The notes under the pieces: model-generated
What the model was told of the DNA's origin: nothing
The model's input: the letters and a program-made list of their open reading frames with translations, nothing else
Database searches by the model: none
In this document: positions 1-5,620 of the stretch, piece after piece
Position numbering within the stretch: the stretch's first letter is position 1
Layout of the letters: each line of letters opens with the position of its first letter
Translations under genes and position numbers: made by a program
Assembly (NCBI GenBank): GCA_017526725.1
Contig: JAFXRA010000248.1
Span: forward strand, 1-12,079
DNA: 12,079 bases
Reading direction: 5' to 3'
Origin: Candidatus Rifleibacteriota bacterium
Lineage (GTDB): Bacteria > Riflebacteria > Ozemobacteria > Ozemobacterales > Ozemobacteraceae

Positions 1-1
1 A

Positions 2-106
2 CGCGGAAGAGTTAAGGAAGCTTCCAAGTATATTAATCAGATGAAGAAGCTGGGCTTTTTATCTGAGGCAGAAGCAAAAAATAGAAAAGCTCGCCTCAAA
101 GAATAA
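2..106 (+). CDS. 3' end of an unrecognised gene (partial)
   Basis: An open frame runs in from the left edge and ends at TAA 104-106, giving 34 C-terminal residues. The tail is very basic and probably helical (it contains KYINQMKKLGFLSEAEAKN, then ends KARLKE). No catalytic motif or family signature is visible in so short a piece, so I assign no function. The gene is on the same strand as the pseudopilin that starts 181 bp downstream. A short GC-rich hairpin lies between the two but lacks a T-run, so read-through into the pilin gene cannot be excluded. That this is a real coding end is inferred from the open frame and the lysine/glutamate-rich helical composition. Confidence 0.5.
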   Translation, partial: RGRVKEASKYINQMKKLGFLSEAEAKNRKARLKE

Positions 107-128
107 TTTACTTAAAATCCCCCTTGAT

Positions 129-147
129 CCCCCTTTACGAAAGGGGG
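129..147. repeat. Perfect GC-rich hairpin downstream of the partial gene
   Basis: An 8-bp perfect stem (CCCCCTTT at 129-136, AAAGGGGG at 140-147) encloses a 3-nt loop, ACG. The flank at 119-128 contains a second run of five C followed by TTGAT. No T-run follows on either strand, so it is a poor intrinsic terminator. The CGAAAGGG at its right side resembles the GAAAGGGTGAC block of the hairpin repeats at 1389-1440 and 3182-3238, so it may be a distant member of that family. Confidence 0.5.
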
Positions 148-272
148 TAAAGACAGAAGCCTTGAAAGAATAAAAAAGTTCTTGCAAATAATTCATCTTT
201 GGTTAACTTATAGAGTAAGTGTCTTTTTTAACAAAATTGACCGGTGATTTAGTAAAAATTAATTCCTCTAAG

Positions 273-278
273 AAGGAG
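273..278 (+). promoter_or_regulatory. Shine-Dalgarno site that fixes the pseudopilin start
   Basis: AAGGAG lies 9 nt upstream of ATG 288-290. It selects this start over an in-frame ATG at 219. Starting at 288 places the class III signal peptide (MKRG before FSLIE) exactly at the N-terminus. Confidence 0.85.
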
Positions 279-287
279 ATATATAGC

Positions 288-1187
288 ATGAAACGCGGTT
301 TTTCTTTAATCGAGCTATTGGTAGTTGTCGCTATCATAGCCATCTTAGTTGGTGTTGCTGCACCATACTATAATGACTATGTAAAAGAAAGCAAAAGAAC
401 AAAAGCACTTCAAGACATTGACGTTTTGAAACAGGCTGTATTATTGCATGACTCACAGGAAGACCTGCCATACTTAGGTGTATTGGCAACTTCACCAGCA
501 ACTTTAAAATATAGAGTTCCTGTATTAGGTGAAAATGATTTTCATGGTTTGCAGGGTAAATATTTGACTAATATTCCGACAGATCCTTGGGATAAAAACT
601 ATAAATTAGACCCAATTGGCTGCTTTATTTACAGTGAAGGTCCAGATTCTTCTATAGATAGTGATGACGTTCGCGACTACTATGTAAAAGATTTGGCGTT
701 AGTAAGTTGTGAATGGGAAGACATCAATAACAATCGTAAAATAGATGCTAATGATAAGATGTATTTCACTTTTAATAAACCTCTTTATATTAATGTATCA
801 ACTTGGAATAGCGGAACTACTGGACAGTTACAGTTCTTTGAAAATGGTGTTCCATGTTCTGATGCTTCTGCTACTATAACTATTAATGCTGATGAATACG
901 GTTATATTAACGCAATGGAAGGTGGATTATGTGCAACTTCATCTGTTATAGTTGGTAAAATAACTGCTGCAGATAAAGTTAAATTAGGAGTGCATTACAT
1001 TAATATCAATGCTGCAGATGATAATAGAAAACATTTCCAAGAAGTTTGGACAGATAGAGAAAAAACTATGGAATTAACTGGTGATGCTCGTAAGATTGTA
1101 ACAAGACTTACTAATCTAGGTAACCCTGCTGATCCTTTAAGATACGTTGTTGAAACTAACCCAGTAAAGATTAAAGAAAAACGATAA
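288..1187 (+). CDS. GspG-like type II secretion / type IV pilus pseudopilin with long C-terminal extension
   Basis: The predicted protein has 299 residues. MKRG is followed by FSLIELLVVVAIIAILVG, a class III prepilin leader. Cleavage after Gly4 by a prepilin peptidase would leave Phe+1 and Glu+5, and residues 5-26 form the hydrophobic assembly helix. The signatures IPTDPWDK (96-103) and YSEGPD...DSDDV (115-128) match the GspG/major pseudopilin pattern, so I place it nearer GspG than a true pilin. GspG proteins are usually about 140 residues; this one has about 160 extra. The extension opens with DINNNRKIDAND (145-156), which looks like an EF-hand or dockerin-type calcium loop, followed by a probably beta-rich region. 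Four cysteines (112, 141, 190, 215) could form disulfides outside the membrane. The neighbouring genes do not encode secretion machinery, so it is either an orphan or an edge gene of a locus to the left. A structural fibre or surface protein is the alternative role. Confidence 0.85.
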   Translation: MKRGFSLIELLVVVAIIAILVGVAAPYYNDYVKESKRTKALQDIDVLKQAVLLHDSQEDLPYLGVLATSPATLKYRVPVLGENDFHGLQGKYLTNIPTDPWDKNYKLDPIGCFIYSEGPDSSIDSDDVRDYYVKDLALVSCEWEDINNNRKIDANDKMYFTFNKPLYINVSTWNSGTTGQLQFFENGVPCSDASATITINADEYGYINAMEGGLCATSSVIVGKITAADKVKLGVHYININAADDNRKHFQEVWTDREKTMELTGDARKIVTRLTNLGNPADPLRYVVETNPVKIKEKR

Positions 1188-1215
1188 ACACATAGATACA
1201 TAAACCCCTCTCAAC

Positions 1216-1254
1216 AAAATCCCCACAGACTTATGTCTGTGGGGATTTTTGTTT
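1216..1254 (+). terminator. Rho-independent terminator after the pseudopilin
   Basis: A perfect 15-bp stem (1216-1230 with 1235-1249) has a TTAT loop, and the 3' arm runs into a T-rich tract (TTTTTGTTT). It begins 29 bp after the stop codon. The A-run on the other side could give weak termination of leftward transcripts as well. Confidence 0.92.
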
Positions 1255-1268
1255 GAGCCACAAAGAAG

Positions 1269-1344
1269 CTCCCCCGCCAAAAGGCGAAGCTTTTTGGCGG
1301 GGGAGTGTCACGTAGTGACTGAGGGGGCTGACTGCGTAGCAGTC
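1269..1344 (+). repeat. Hairpin repeat, divergent member of the local family
   Basis: Three perfect stems occur in a row. They are CTCCCCCGCCAAAA/TTTTGGCGGGGGAG (1269-1282 with 1292-1305), GTCAC-GTA-GTGAC (1307-1319) and GACTGC-GTA-GCAGTC (1330-1344). A 10-bp palindrome TGCTCGAGCA follows at 1348-1357. The order (C-rich/G-rich stem, short linker, stem with a 3-nt loop, then GAGGGGGCTGAC) parallels the repeat at 1389-1440, so I treat it as a diverged member. No open frame of note crosses it. Confidence 0.65.
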
Positions 1345-1388
1345 GCTTGCTCGAGCAGGGTTATTATGCTATTGCTAGAGAAATATTT

Positions 1389-1440
1389 CTAAAGCTTCCC
1401 CTTGAGGGGAAGTGGTTCCATAGGAACCGAAAGGGTGACC
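1389..1440 (+). repeat. Hairpin repeat copy 1 (left arm of inverted pair 1)
   Basis: It starts CTAAAGC. The first stem is CTTCCCC-TTGA-GGGGAAG, the second is GGTTCC-ATA-GGAACC, and it ends GAAAGGGTGACC. The outer blocks (CTAAAGC, TTGAGGG, AAAGGG-GTGAC) recur in the copies at 1509-1608, 3029-3070 and 3182-3238. The second stem is different in each copy that has one. Confidence 0.8.
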
Positions 1441-1508
1441 GAACTAGAGGTAACTATAGTTTAGCGATAGCGTATTGTAATCCATAGAATTAAGGCTTAC
1501 TCGGGTTA

Positions 1509-1608
1509 GGTCACCACCCCTTTAATTCCCCAGCGACTCGCTGACCTCCTGTCGCTCGCTTGCACGCCGCCATCCTTGGCGGCAGTCCTCAAGGAGGGGC
1601 TTTAGGAC
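1509..1608 (-). repeat. Hairpin repeat copy 2, enlarged (right arm of inverted pair 1)
   Basis: This is the inverse orientation of copy 1: it starts GGTCACC and ends CCTCAAGGAGGGGCTTTAGGAC. It is about twice as long because the variable part contains several hairpins, CAGCG-ACT-CGCTG near 1531 and GCCGCC-ATCCTT-GGCGGC near 1566-1583. The block CCCTTTAATTCCC is shared with copy 3. With copy 1 it bounds a 217-bp unit whose ends are CTAAAG (1389) and CTTTAG (1605). Confidence 0.78.
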
Positions 1609-1666
1609 AATAACTACAACTACTACTGACTACTATAACTACGCCAAGCGAAGCTTGGCATAAGTC
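1609..1666. other. Low-complexity spacer with a hairpin beside the hemL stop
   Basis: Degenerate ACTAC repeats (about 1611-1642) precede GCCAAGC-GAA-GCTTGGC (1643-1659), a 7-bp stem starting 8 bp beyond the hemL stop. For a hemL transcript the stem is not followed by a T-run, so it is not a convincing intrinsic terminator. It could still protect the 3' end of the mRNA. Confidence 0.45.
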
Positions 1667-2938
1667 TTATAGCGAAGCGAAAACTTCTTTGGCGGCCGTT
1701 ATGGTTCTTTCAATATCTGCATCTGTATGAGCACCAGATATAAACAAAGCTTCAAACTGAGAGGGAGCAAGATAAATTTTTCGTTGGAGCATTCCTTTAA
1801 AATATTTGGCAAACATATTTGTATCAGATTTTTTAGCTGTTTCATAATCTGTTACAGGAGCATCATTAAAGAACAGGGTCATCATAGCTCCATAACGGTT
1901 GCAGACTACTTTTACGCCGGCTTCTTTTGCGGCATCAGCCAGGCCTTTTTCTAATTTTTCAGATGTAGAAAGAAGTTTTAAATAGAAAGAATGGTCTGAT
2001 TTTAGCTTTTTAAGAGTTGCGATACCGGCAGCAACAGCAATAGGATTGCCTGAAAGGGTTCCAGCCTGGTAAACAGGGCCGTCTGGAGCGACCATAGACA
2101 TAATGTCAGCACGACCACCGTAAACGGCTAATGGCATACCACCGCCTACAACTTTCCCTAAGGTAGTTAAATCTGGAGTTACACCTGAAACTTTGCTGAC
2201 ACCGCCGAAGCAGCCTCTAAAACCGGTCATGACTTCATCGAATATCAATAAAGCTTTATTTTCATCGCAAAGCTTTCTCAAGCCCTGCAAATAGCCGTCT
2301 TTGGGCTTGACTACGCCCATGTTGCCGCAGACTGGCTCTACAATCATAGCTGCAATCTTATTTTTGTGAGTTTCGAAAACCTTTTTAACTGCTTCTAAGT
2401 TGTTAAAAGGAACAACAAGAGTATTTGAAGCTATGCCTTCAGGTATGCCAGGGCAGCCCGGGATTGCAAGAGTTGCAACACCAGAACCAGCAGAAACTAG
2501 CAATGAATCGCCATGACCATGATAGCCGCCGTCACATTTAATTATGTATGGTCTGTTGGTAAAGCCTCTGGCAAGTCTGACGGCAGACATAGTGGCTTCT
2601 GTTCCAGAACTTACAAAGCGCATTTTTTCTATTACTGGAAAAGCTTCACAAATTAATTGAGCTAGTTCTGTTTCAGCAACAGTAGGCGCACCGAAACTTA
2701 AACCGTCAAGAGCAGCGCGTCTGACTGCTTCTATGACGCTTTCTTCGGCATGACCAAGAATTGCCGGACCCCAGGTTCCGACGTAATCAAGATACTCGGT
2801 GTCGTTTACATCGACGACTCTGCTGCCGAAAGCGCTTTTGATAAATGGCGGCTCGCAGCCTACTGACTTGAATGCTCTGACGGGGCTGTTTACTCCGCCC
2901 GGAAAATATTTGCTTGCTAATTCTAGTTCTTTACTCAT
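1667..2938 (-). CDS. hemL: Glutamate-1-semialdehyde 2,1-aminomutase
   Basis: This cytoplasmic PLP enzyme converts glutamate-1-semialdehyde to 5-aminolevulinate, the last step of the C5 route to tetrapyrroles. The 423 residues match the usual length of about 425-430. Near the N-terminus is FPGGVNSPVRAF, typical of HemL and absent from ordinary class III aminotransferases. SSGTEA (110-115) is the PLP phosphate/substrate region, FDEVMTGFR (233-241) contains the cofactor-contacting Asp, and TTLGK puts the Schiff-base lysine at 262. AGTLSGNP (292-299) and a C-terminal IFISGAHT-like stretch complete the fold. ATG 2938-2936 has only a weak purine-rich ribosome site. The gene is separated from ahbB by 356 bp of repeats and has its own AT-rich upstream region with a TATAAT, so it is probably its own transcription unit, though it belongs to the same pathway as the genes upstream. 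Confidence 0.96.
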   Translation of the reverse strand: MSKELELASKYFPGGVNSPVRAFKSVGCEPPFIKSAFGSRVVDVNDTEYLDYVGTWGPAILGHAEESVIEAVRRAALDGLSFGAPTVAETELAQLICEAFPVIEKMRFVSSGTEATMSAVRLARGFTNRPYIIKCDGGYHGHGDSLLVSAGSGVATLAIPGCPGIPEGIASNTLVVPFNNLEAVKKVFETHKNKIAAMIVEPVCGNMGVVKPKDGYLQGLRKLCDENKALLIFDEVMTGFRGCFGGVSKVSGVTPDLTTLGKVVGGGMPLAVYGGRADIMSMVAPDGPVYQAGTLSGNPIAVAAGIATLKKLKSDHSFYLKLLSTSEKLEKGLADAAKEAGVKVVCNRYGAMMTLFFNDAPVTDYETAKKSDTNMFAKYFKGMLQRKIYLAPSQFEALFISGAHTDADIERTITAAKEVFASL

Positions 2939-2972
2939 TTGTTTGCCTTTTTAAATTATGAAATTTGATTTT

Positions 2973-2978
2973 ATTATA
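2973..2978 (-). promoter_or_regulatory. Candidate -10 box for hemL
   Basis: The minus strand reads TATAAT here, 35 bp upstream of the hemL ATG, in an AT-rich stretch. No convincing -35 element is visible at 16-18 bp spacing, so this is a tentative call. Confidence 0.4.
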
Positions 2979-3028
2979 CTCTCATTTTATATGTAGTTGA
3001 TATTATTCTACTTTTAGTAAGAGTTATG

Positions 3029-3070
3029 CTAAAGCCCTCCTTGAGGGAGGGAATTAAAGGGAGGGTGACT
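3029..3070 (+). repeat. Hairpin repeat copy 3, minimal form (left arm of inverted pair 2)
   Basis: It starts CTAAAGCCCTCCTTGAGGG, continues with GAATTAAAGGGAGGGTGAC and has no variable hairpin between the conserved blocks. It is therefore the shortest copy and shows the basic skeleton of the family. Confidence 0.8.
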
Positions 3071-3126
3071 TAACCATGGTTAAAGCAAGTTCTGTGACAT
3101 AAATATTGATTTAAATGAATATTTAT
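3070..3126. repeat. AT-rich palindromes between the arms of inverted pair 2
   Basis: TTAACCATGGTTAA at 3070-3083 is a perfect 14-bp palindrome. ATAAATATT (3099-3107) and AATATTTAT (3118-3126) form a perfect 9-bp stem around a 10-nt loop. Neither is found between the arms of inverted pair 1. No gene is visible between the two repeat arms (3071-3181). Confidence 0.6.
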
Positions 3127-3181
3127 AATTATTCAACATATTTTTATACGCTGCCGCTAAATAGAGTTTTCCTATAGTTCT

Positions 3182-3238
3182 GTCACCCTTCAGTCAGACA
3201 TTCGTCTGACAGCTCCCCTCAAGTGGAGCCTTTAGGAC
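3182..3238 (-). repeat. Hairpin repeat copy 4 (right arm of inverted pair 2)
   Basis: This is the inverse orientation: it starts GTCACCCTTCA, has the central stem GTCAGAC-ATTC-GTCTGAC, and ends with GCTCCCCTCAAGTGGAGC then CTTTAGGAC. The central stem has no sequence similarity to that of copy 1, while the outer blocks match. With copy 3 it bounds a 207-bp unit (CTAAAG at 3029, CTTTAG ending at 3235). Confidence 0.8.
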
Positions 3239-3271
3239 ATTTATCACTCACCATTTACCACGACTACTTCA

Positions 3272-3295
3272 CCCTTCACCCTACTCCCTAATCCC
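3272..3295 (-). other. Four regularly spaced GGG tracts beginning in the ahbB stop codon (possible G-quadruplex)
   Basis: On the minus strand, four GGG runs are separated by exactly 4 nt each (ATTA, AGTA, TGAA), so the tracts repeat every 7 bases. The first G of the first tract is the last base of the ahbB TAG stop. The spacing fits the usual intramolecular quadruplex pattern, and the tract would be present in the ahbB mRNA. It could equally be degenerate low-complexity DNA, since the stretch beside it (3239-3271) is also a loose CAC/TAC repeat. Confidence 0.5.
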
Positions 3296-3771
3296 TAAAA
3301 ATATTTCATCGAGGTTTTCTTAAGCTCTCTAACGGTGTTAAAGACTTTGTATTCTTTTAAGTCGAATTTTTCAGAAATCTTTTTGATAATTTCGTCTAAT
3401 TCTTCTTTTGAATGACCATGAATCATCACAAATAGGTTGTATTCCCAGCCTTCAGGGCATTCTCTATCGTAGCAGTGTGAAACTTCCTTCATTTCTGCCA
3501 GCTCTGTGCCGACTTCATGTATCTTTTCAGGGGAAACTTTCCAAGCTGTGAGTGCATTAGCTGCGTATCCAGCGTTTTGTGGTTTTATCGCAACCCCAAT
3601 TCTTCTGATTATTCCGTTATCACAACAATTACTAATTGTTTCAATAACTTCTTGTTCTGTACAGCCTATTTCGTTAGCCATTCTCTTAAATGGACGGGCT
3701 TCTAGCTTAAAACCATTCTGAAGTTCACTTAATATTTTTTTTGTTTTTTCATCTATTGTAGTATTCATCAT
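3295..3771 (-). CDS. ahbB: Siroheme decarboxylase subunit AhbB
   Basis: This is one half of the AhbA/AhbB complex that removes two acetate carboxyls (C12, C18) from siroheme to give 12,18-didecarboxysiroheme in siroheme-dependent heme synthesis. The 158 residues follow the Lrp/AsnC-like layout of the family. An N-terminal helix-turn-helix (about 5-60) contains GIIRRIG (53-59), and the C-terminal half is an alpha/beta domain. AhbB-specific marks are EVSHCYDR (96-103), YNLFVMIHG (111-119) and the C-terminal ELKKTSMKYF. The His in VSHCY corresponds to a conserved family residue implicated in catalysis. The gene overlaps ahbA by 4 bp (ATGA), so the two are translationally coupled. A GGTGG ribosome site lies 4 nt before the first ATG and 7 nt before a second, so translation may start at Met2. 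NirG/NirH of the heme d1 pathway are close homologues, but no other d1 gene is here. Confidence 0.87.
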   Translation of the reverse strand: MMNTTIDEKTKKILSELQNGFKLEARPFKRMANEIGCTEQEVIETISNCCDNGIIRRIGVAIKPQNAGYAANALTAWKVSPEKIHEVGTELAEMKEVSHCYDRECPEGWEYNLFVMIHGHSKEELDEIIKKISEKFDLKEYKVFNTVRELKKTSMKYF

Positions 3772-4220
3772 AAATCCACCTTTACTTTAAAATACTTTTT
3801 CGATGAAAAAAGCTTTATTTCATCTATACCAGATTCTTTTTTTATACTGTCTAATATTTCTTTCTGGCGTTCGGGTGAATTGGTTATAAGAGTGAACCAC
3901 ATATTGGGAGAGCCATCACGAAGATAATTGTGAGTTACTTCGTCAAAGCGGTTTATTACTGCTGCAACTTCATCAATACGTTCTTCCGGAACATTTATAG
4001 CTGCTAGACAGCCTTTATAGCCAAGTTTTCTGCTGTCAAAGAAAGGACCTACATAACGTATTACACCATTTTGTATAAGTCTGACAATTCTAGAGATTAC
4101 AGCATATTCGTCAATCCAGAGTTTGTCGCCGATTGCTTTATAGGGTTCAGATACAAGCGGGAACCCGTTCTGCAGCATCTGCAATATCTCTCTGTCTTTT
4201 TCGTCTAACTGACATTCCAT
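3768..4220 (-). CDS. ahbA: Siroheme decarboxylase subunit AhbA
   Basis: This is the partner of AhbB in siroheme decarboxylation. The 150 residues contain an AsnC-like winged helix-turn-helix (about 5-55, with NGVIRYVG at 51-58), then FFDSRKLGYKG (60-70), EVTHNYLRDG (94-103) and MWFTLI (107-112). The last three are characteristic of AhbA/NirD-type siroheme decarboxylases rather than of DNA-binding Lrp regulators. His97 in EVTHNY is the conserved active-site candidate. The gene is first in an ahbA-ahbB pair, with a strong terminator for ahbD 317 bp upstream, so it needs its own promoter. The AT-rich run TATATATATATAAATA at about 4237-4254 is a likely region, but no clear -35/-10 pair stands out. 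An Lrp-type regulator is the main alternative and is unlikely given the tandem AhbB partner and heme neighbours. Confidence 0.88.
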   Translation of the reverse strand: MECQLDEKDREILQMLQNGFPLVSEPYKAIGDKLWIDEYAVISRIVRLIQNGVIRYVGPFFDSRKLGYKGCLAAINVPEERIDEVAAVINRFDEVTHNYLRDGSPNMWFTLITNSPERQKEILDSIKKESGIDEIKLFSSKKYFKVKVDL

Positions 4221-4307
4221 TATAGATTTTCCTTGATTATTTATATATATATATTCTAAAAGATGATGTTACCACAATTAAACTAACCTGTCACTTTTGC
4301 TTGAGTA

Positions 4308-4346
4308 AGATATAAGATATAAGACCATAAATGGAGATATAAGATT
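4308..4346. repeat. ATAAGAT simple-sequence tract (copy A)
   Basis: AGATATAAGATATAAGA at 4308-4324 is identical over 17 bases to 11861-11877, and GAGATATAAGATT follows at 4334-4346. It ends exactly where the HicB-like relic begins. Confidence 0.6.
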
Positions 4347-4348
4347 AA

Positions 4349-4492
4349 AGAACCGGCAAGTTTCTTATCAGACTTCCTAAAAGTTTACATGCTAGTCTAT
4401 TAAATCAGGCTAAATTGGACAATATAAGTATGAATACTTTGGCTGTAGCTCTAATAGCTGAAGGATTAGGCAAGAAATTAGCTTATAAATAG
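4349..4492 (+). pseudogene. C-terminal relic of a HicB-like (ribbon-helix-helix) antitoxin gene
   Basis: The frame opens just after a TAA at 4346-4348 and runs to TAG 4490-4492, encoding 47 residues. They read GKFLIRLPKSLHASLL, then NQAKLDNISMNTLAVALIAE and GLGKKLAYK. The GKFLxRLPKSLH...A..ehxSxNxLxxxLiAEGLG pattern is the C-terminal DNA-binding half of HicB antitoxins. The N-terminal HicB domain, any start codon before Met at 4430, and a hicA partner are all missing. Upstream is only an ATAAGAT simple-sequence tract. It lies on the strand opposite to the flanking heme genes and looks like debris of a former toxin-antitoxin module. An expressed short protein from a non-ATG start is possible but has no visible ribosome site. 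Confidence 0.7.
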
Positions 4493-4536
4493 TTATTCAA
4501 AGAGTTATTATCAAAAAAGCTGTTACCTATCGCAAA

Positions 4537-4570
4537 AAAAACAGGCTTTGGAGTTCCAAAGCCTGTTTTT
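4537..4570 (-). terminator. Rho-independent terminator after ahbD
   Basis: A perfect 15-bp stem (4537-4551 with 4556-4570) has a 4-nt loop and is followed on the minus strand by a run of eight T. It starts directly after the ahbD stop codon. It separates hemB-ahbD from ahbA-ahbB. Confidence 0.93.
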
Positions 4571-5620
4571 CTACTGCTTGCAGAATTTACAATTGGGGTC
4601 GGTGCTCATATAGTCTTTGTTTACGGCGAAGGCTCTAGCTCGACAACCGCCGCAAATTGTTTTAAATCTGCAGACTCCGCAGGCACCGTTAAGCTTGGTC
4701 TGTTCACGCATATCAATCAAGACCTGACAGGTTTTATATATTTCTGCTAAGGGCTTTTCTCTAACGTTGCCTACAACCATATCGAAATAGCCACAGGGCT
4801 TTACTTCGCCCTTCCAACTGACAAAAATGTAGCCGTTGCCAGCCATGCAGCTTCTGCCGTGACTGCCGCTAGGTAAGCCTTTTGCTGCTCTGATTTGAGC
4901 ATATTGTGGAGCGCAGGTTACTTTTATAGAAATCTTGTTCTGGTCTGATAAGTCAGAAATATGTTCTAGAACTTTATTGGTCTGCTCCTGAGATAGTCTG
5001 ACTTCCGGGCTCCCTTCAGAAGCACGGCCTGTTGGAACTATGAAAAACAAATGCCAGGCTGATGCACCCAAAGATACAACCCAATCCATAATTTTGTCGA
5101 GTCGCTGATAGTTGCCAGGCAATACTGTTGTGTTTATCTGGAAGGAGAGACCATTAGCTTTTATTCGTTCAAAAGCCTGTAAAGCGTTTTTATAGGCACC
5201 TTCTTTTCTTACGAATTTGTCGTGGTCTTCTTCTTTTTCAGAATGCATGCTAAAACTGAAATGTTTTATTCCAGCCTTTTTAAGACTTTGGATTCTTGCT
5301 TCTGTGAGCAAAGAACCATCGTTACAGGAAACTACTGGCCTGTGCCCAAGTTCAACAGCCTTTGTGGCTAGAAGTTCTAAGTCTTCTCTAAGTAAAGGTT
5401 CGCCACCGCTTAGGATAATTATGCTTTTACCTGCTTCTGCAGCAGATTCAAGCATTTTATAACCTTCTTCAGTACTTAATTCTGCGGGGTCACGGTGCTC
5501 TACTGCCGAAGCTCGACAGTGAGGACAGGCTAGGGGACAAGCTTTGGTTGTTTCCCAGGCTAAAACCCTTAGTTGGCCTTTTGCCATTTGAGGCATTCCA
5601 TGAGGGTGCTGATGCATCAT
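4571..5620 (-). CDS. ahbD: Radical SAM/SPASM heme synthase AhbD (Fe-coproporphyrin III decarboxylase)
   Basis: This enzyme probably performs the last step of the siroheme route, the oxidative decarboxylation of two propionates of Fe-coproporphyrin III to vinyls. The 349 residues start with a His-rich leader (MMHQHPHGMPQM), then AWETTKACPLACPHCRA with the radical SAM cluster cysteines at 28, 32 and 35, and SGGEP at 71-75 for SAM binding. The C-terminal SPASM region supplies C258, C276, C314, C317, C323, C326, C344 and C347, enough for further Fe-S clusters. The AWExTxxC...CxHCRA form and the His-rich start favour AhbD over AhbC, which has a longer and different N-terminus; that choice is from memory of the families. 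NirJ of the heme d1 pathway is a third relative. The ATG overlaps the hemB stop by 4 bp (ATGA). A strong terminator follows immediately. Confidence 0.78.
   Translation of the reverse strand: MMHQHPHGMPQMAKGQLRVLAWETTKACPLACPHCRASAVEHRDPAELSTEEGYKMLESAAEAGKSIIILSGGEPLLREDLELLATKAVELGHRPVVSCNDGSLLTEARIQSLKKAGIKHFSFSMHSEKEEDHDKFVRKEGAYKNALQAFERIKANGLSFQINTTVLPGNYQRLDKIMDWVVSLGASAWHLFFIVPTGRASEGSPEVRLSQEQTNKVLEHISDLSDQNKISIKVTCAPQYAQIRAAKGLPSGSHGRSCMAGNGYIFVSWKGEVKPCGYFDMVVGNVREKPLAEIYKTCQVLIDMREQTKLNGACGVCRFKTICGGCRARAFAVNKDYMSTDPNCKFCKQ

Noticed and set aside
182..214. TTGCAA with TATAGA as a pilin promoter
   Set aside because: The spacing is 21 bp and the boxes are weak; no sigma-54 GG/GC pair fits either.
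219..287. In-frame upstream ATG giving a 322-residue pseudopilin
   Set aside because: It would put 23 extra residues before the class III leader, which is normally N-terminal, and the strong AAGGAG site serves ATG 288.
1269..1608. CRISPR-like array of hairpin repeats
   Set aside because: The units are not direct repeats of constant length with unique spacers, they occur in both orientations, and no cas gene is present.
1643..1659. Hairpin as terminator of hemL
   Set aside because: The 7-bp stem is not followed by a T-run on the minus strand.
3506..3721. Overlapping + strand open frames inside ahbB
   Set aside because: They are shadows of a well-supported AhbB frame, with no ribosome site or recognisable motif.
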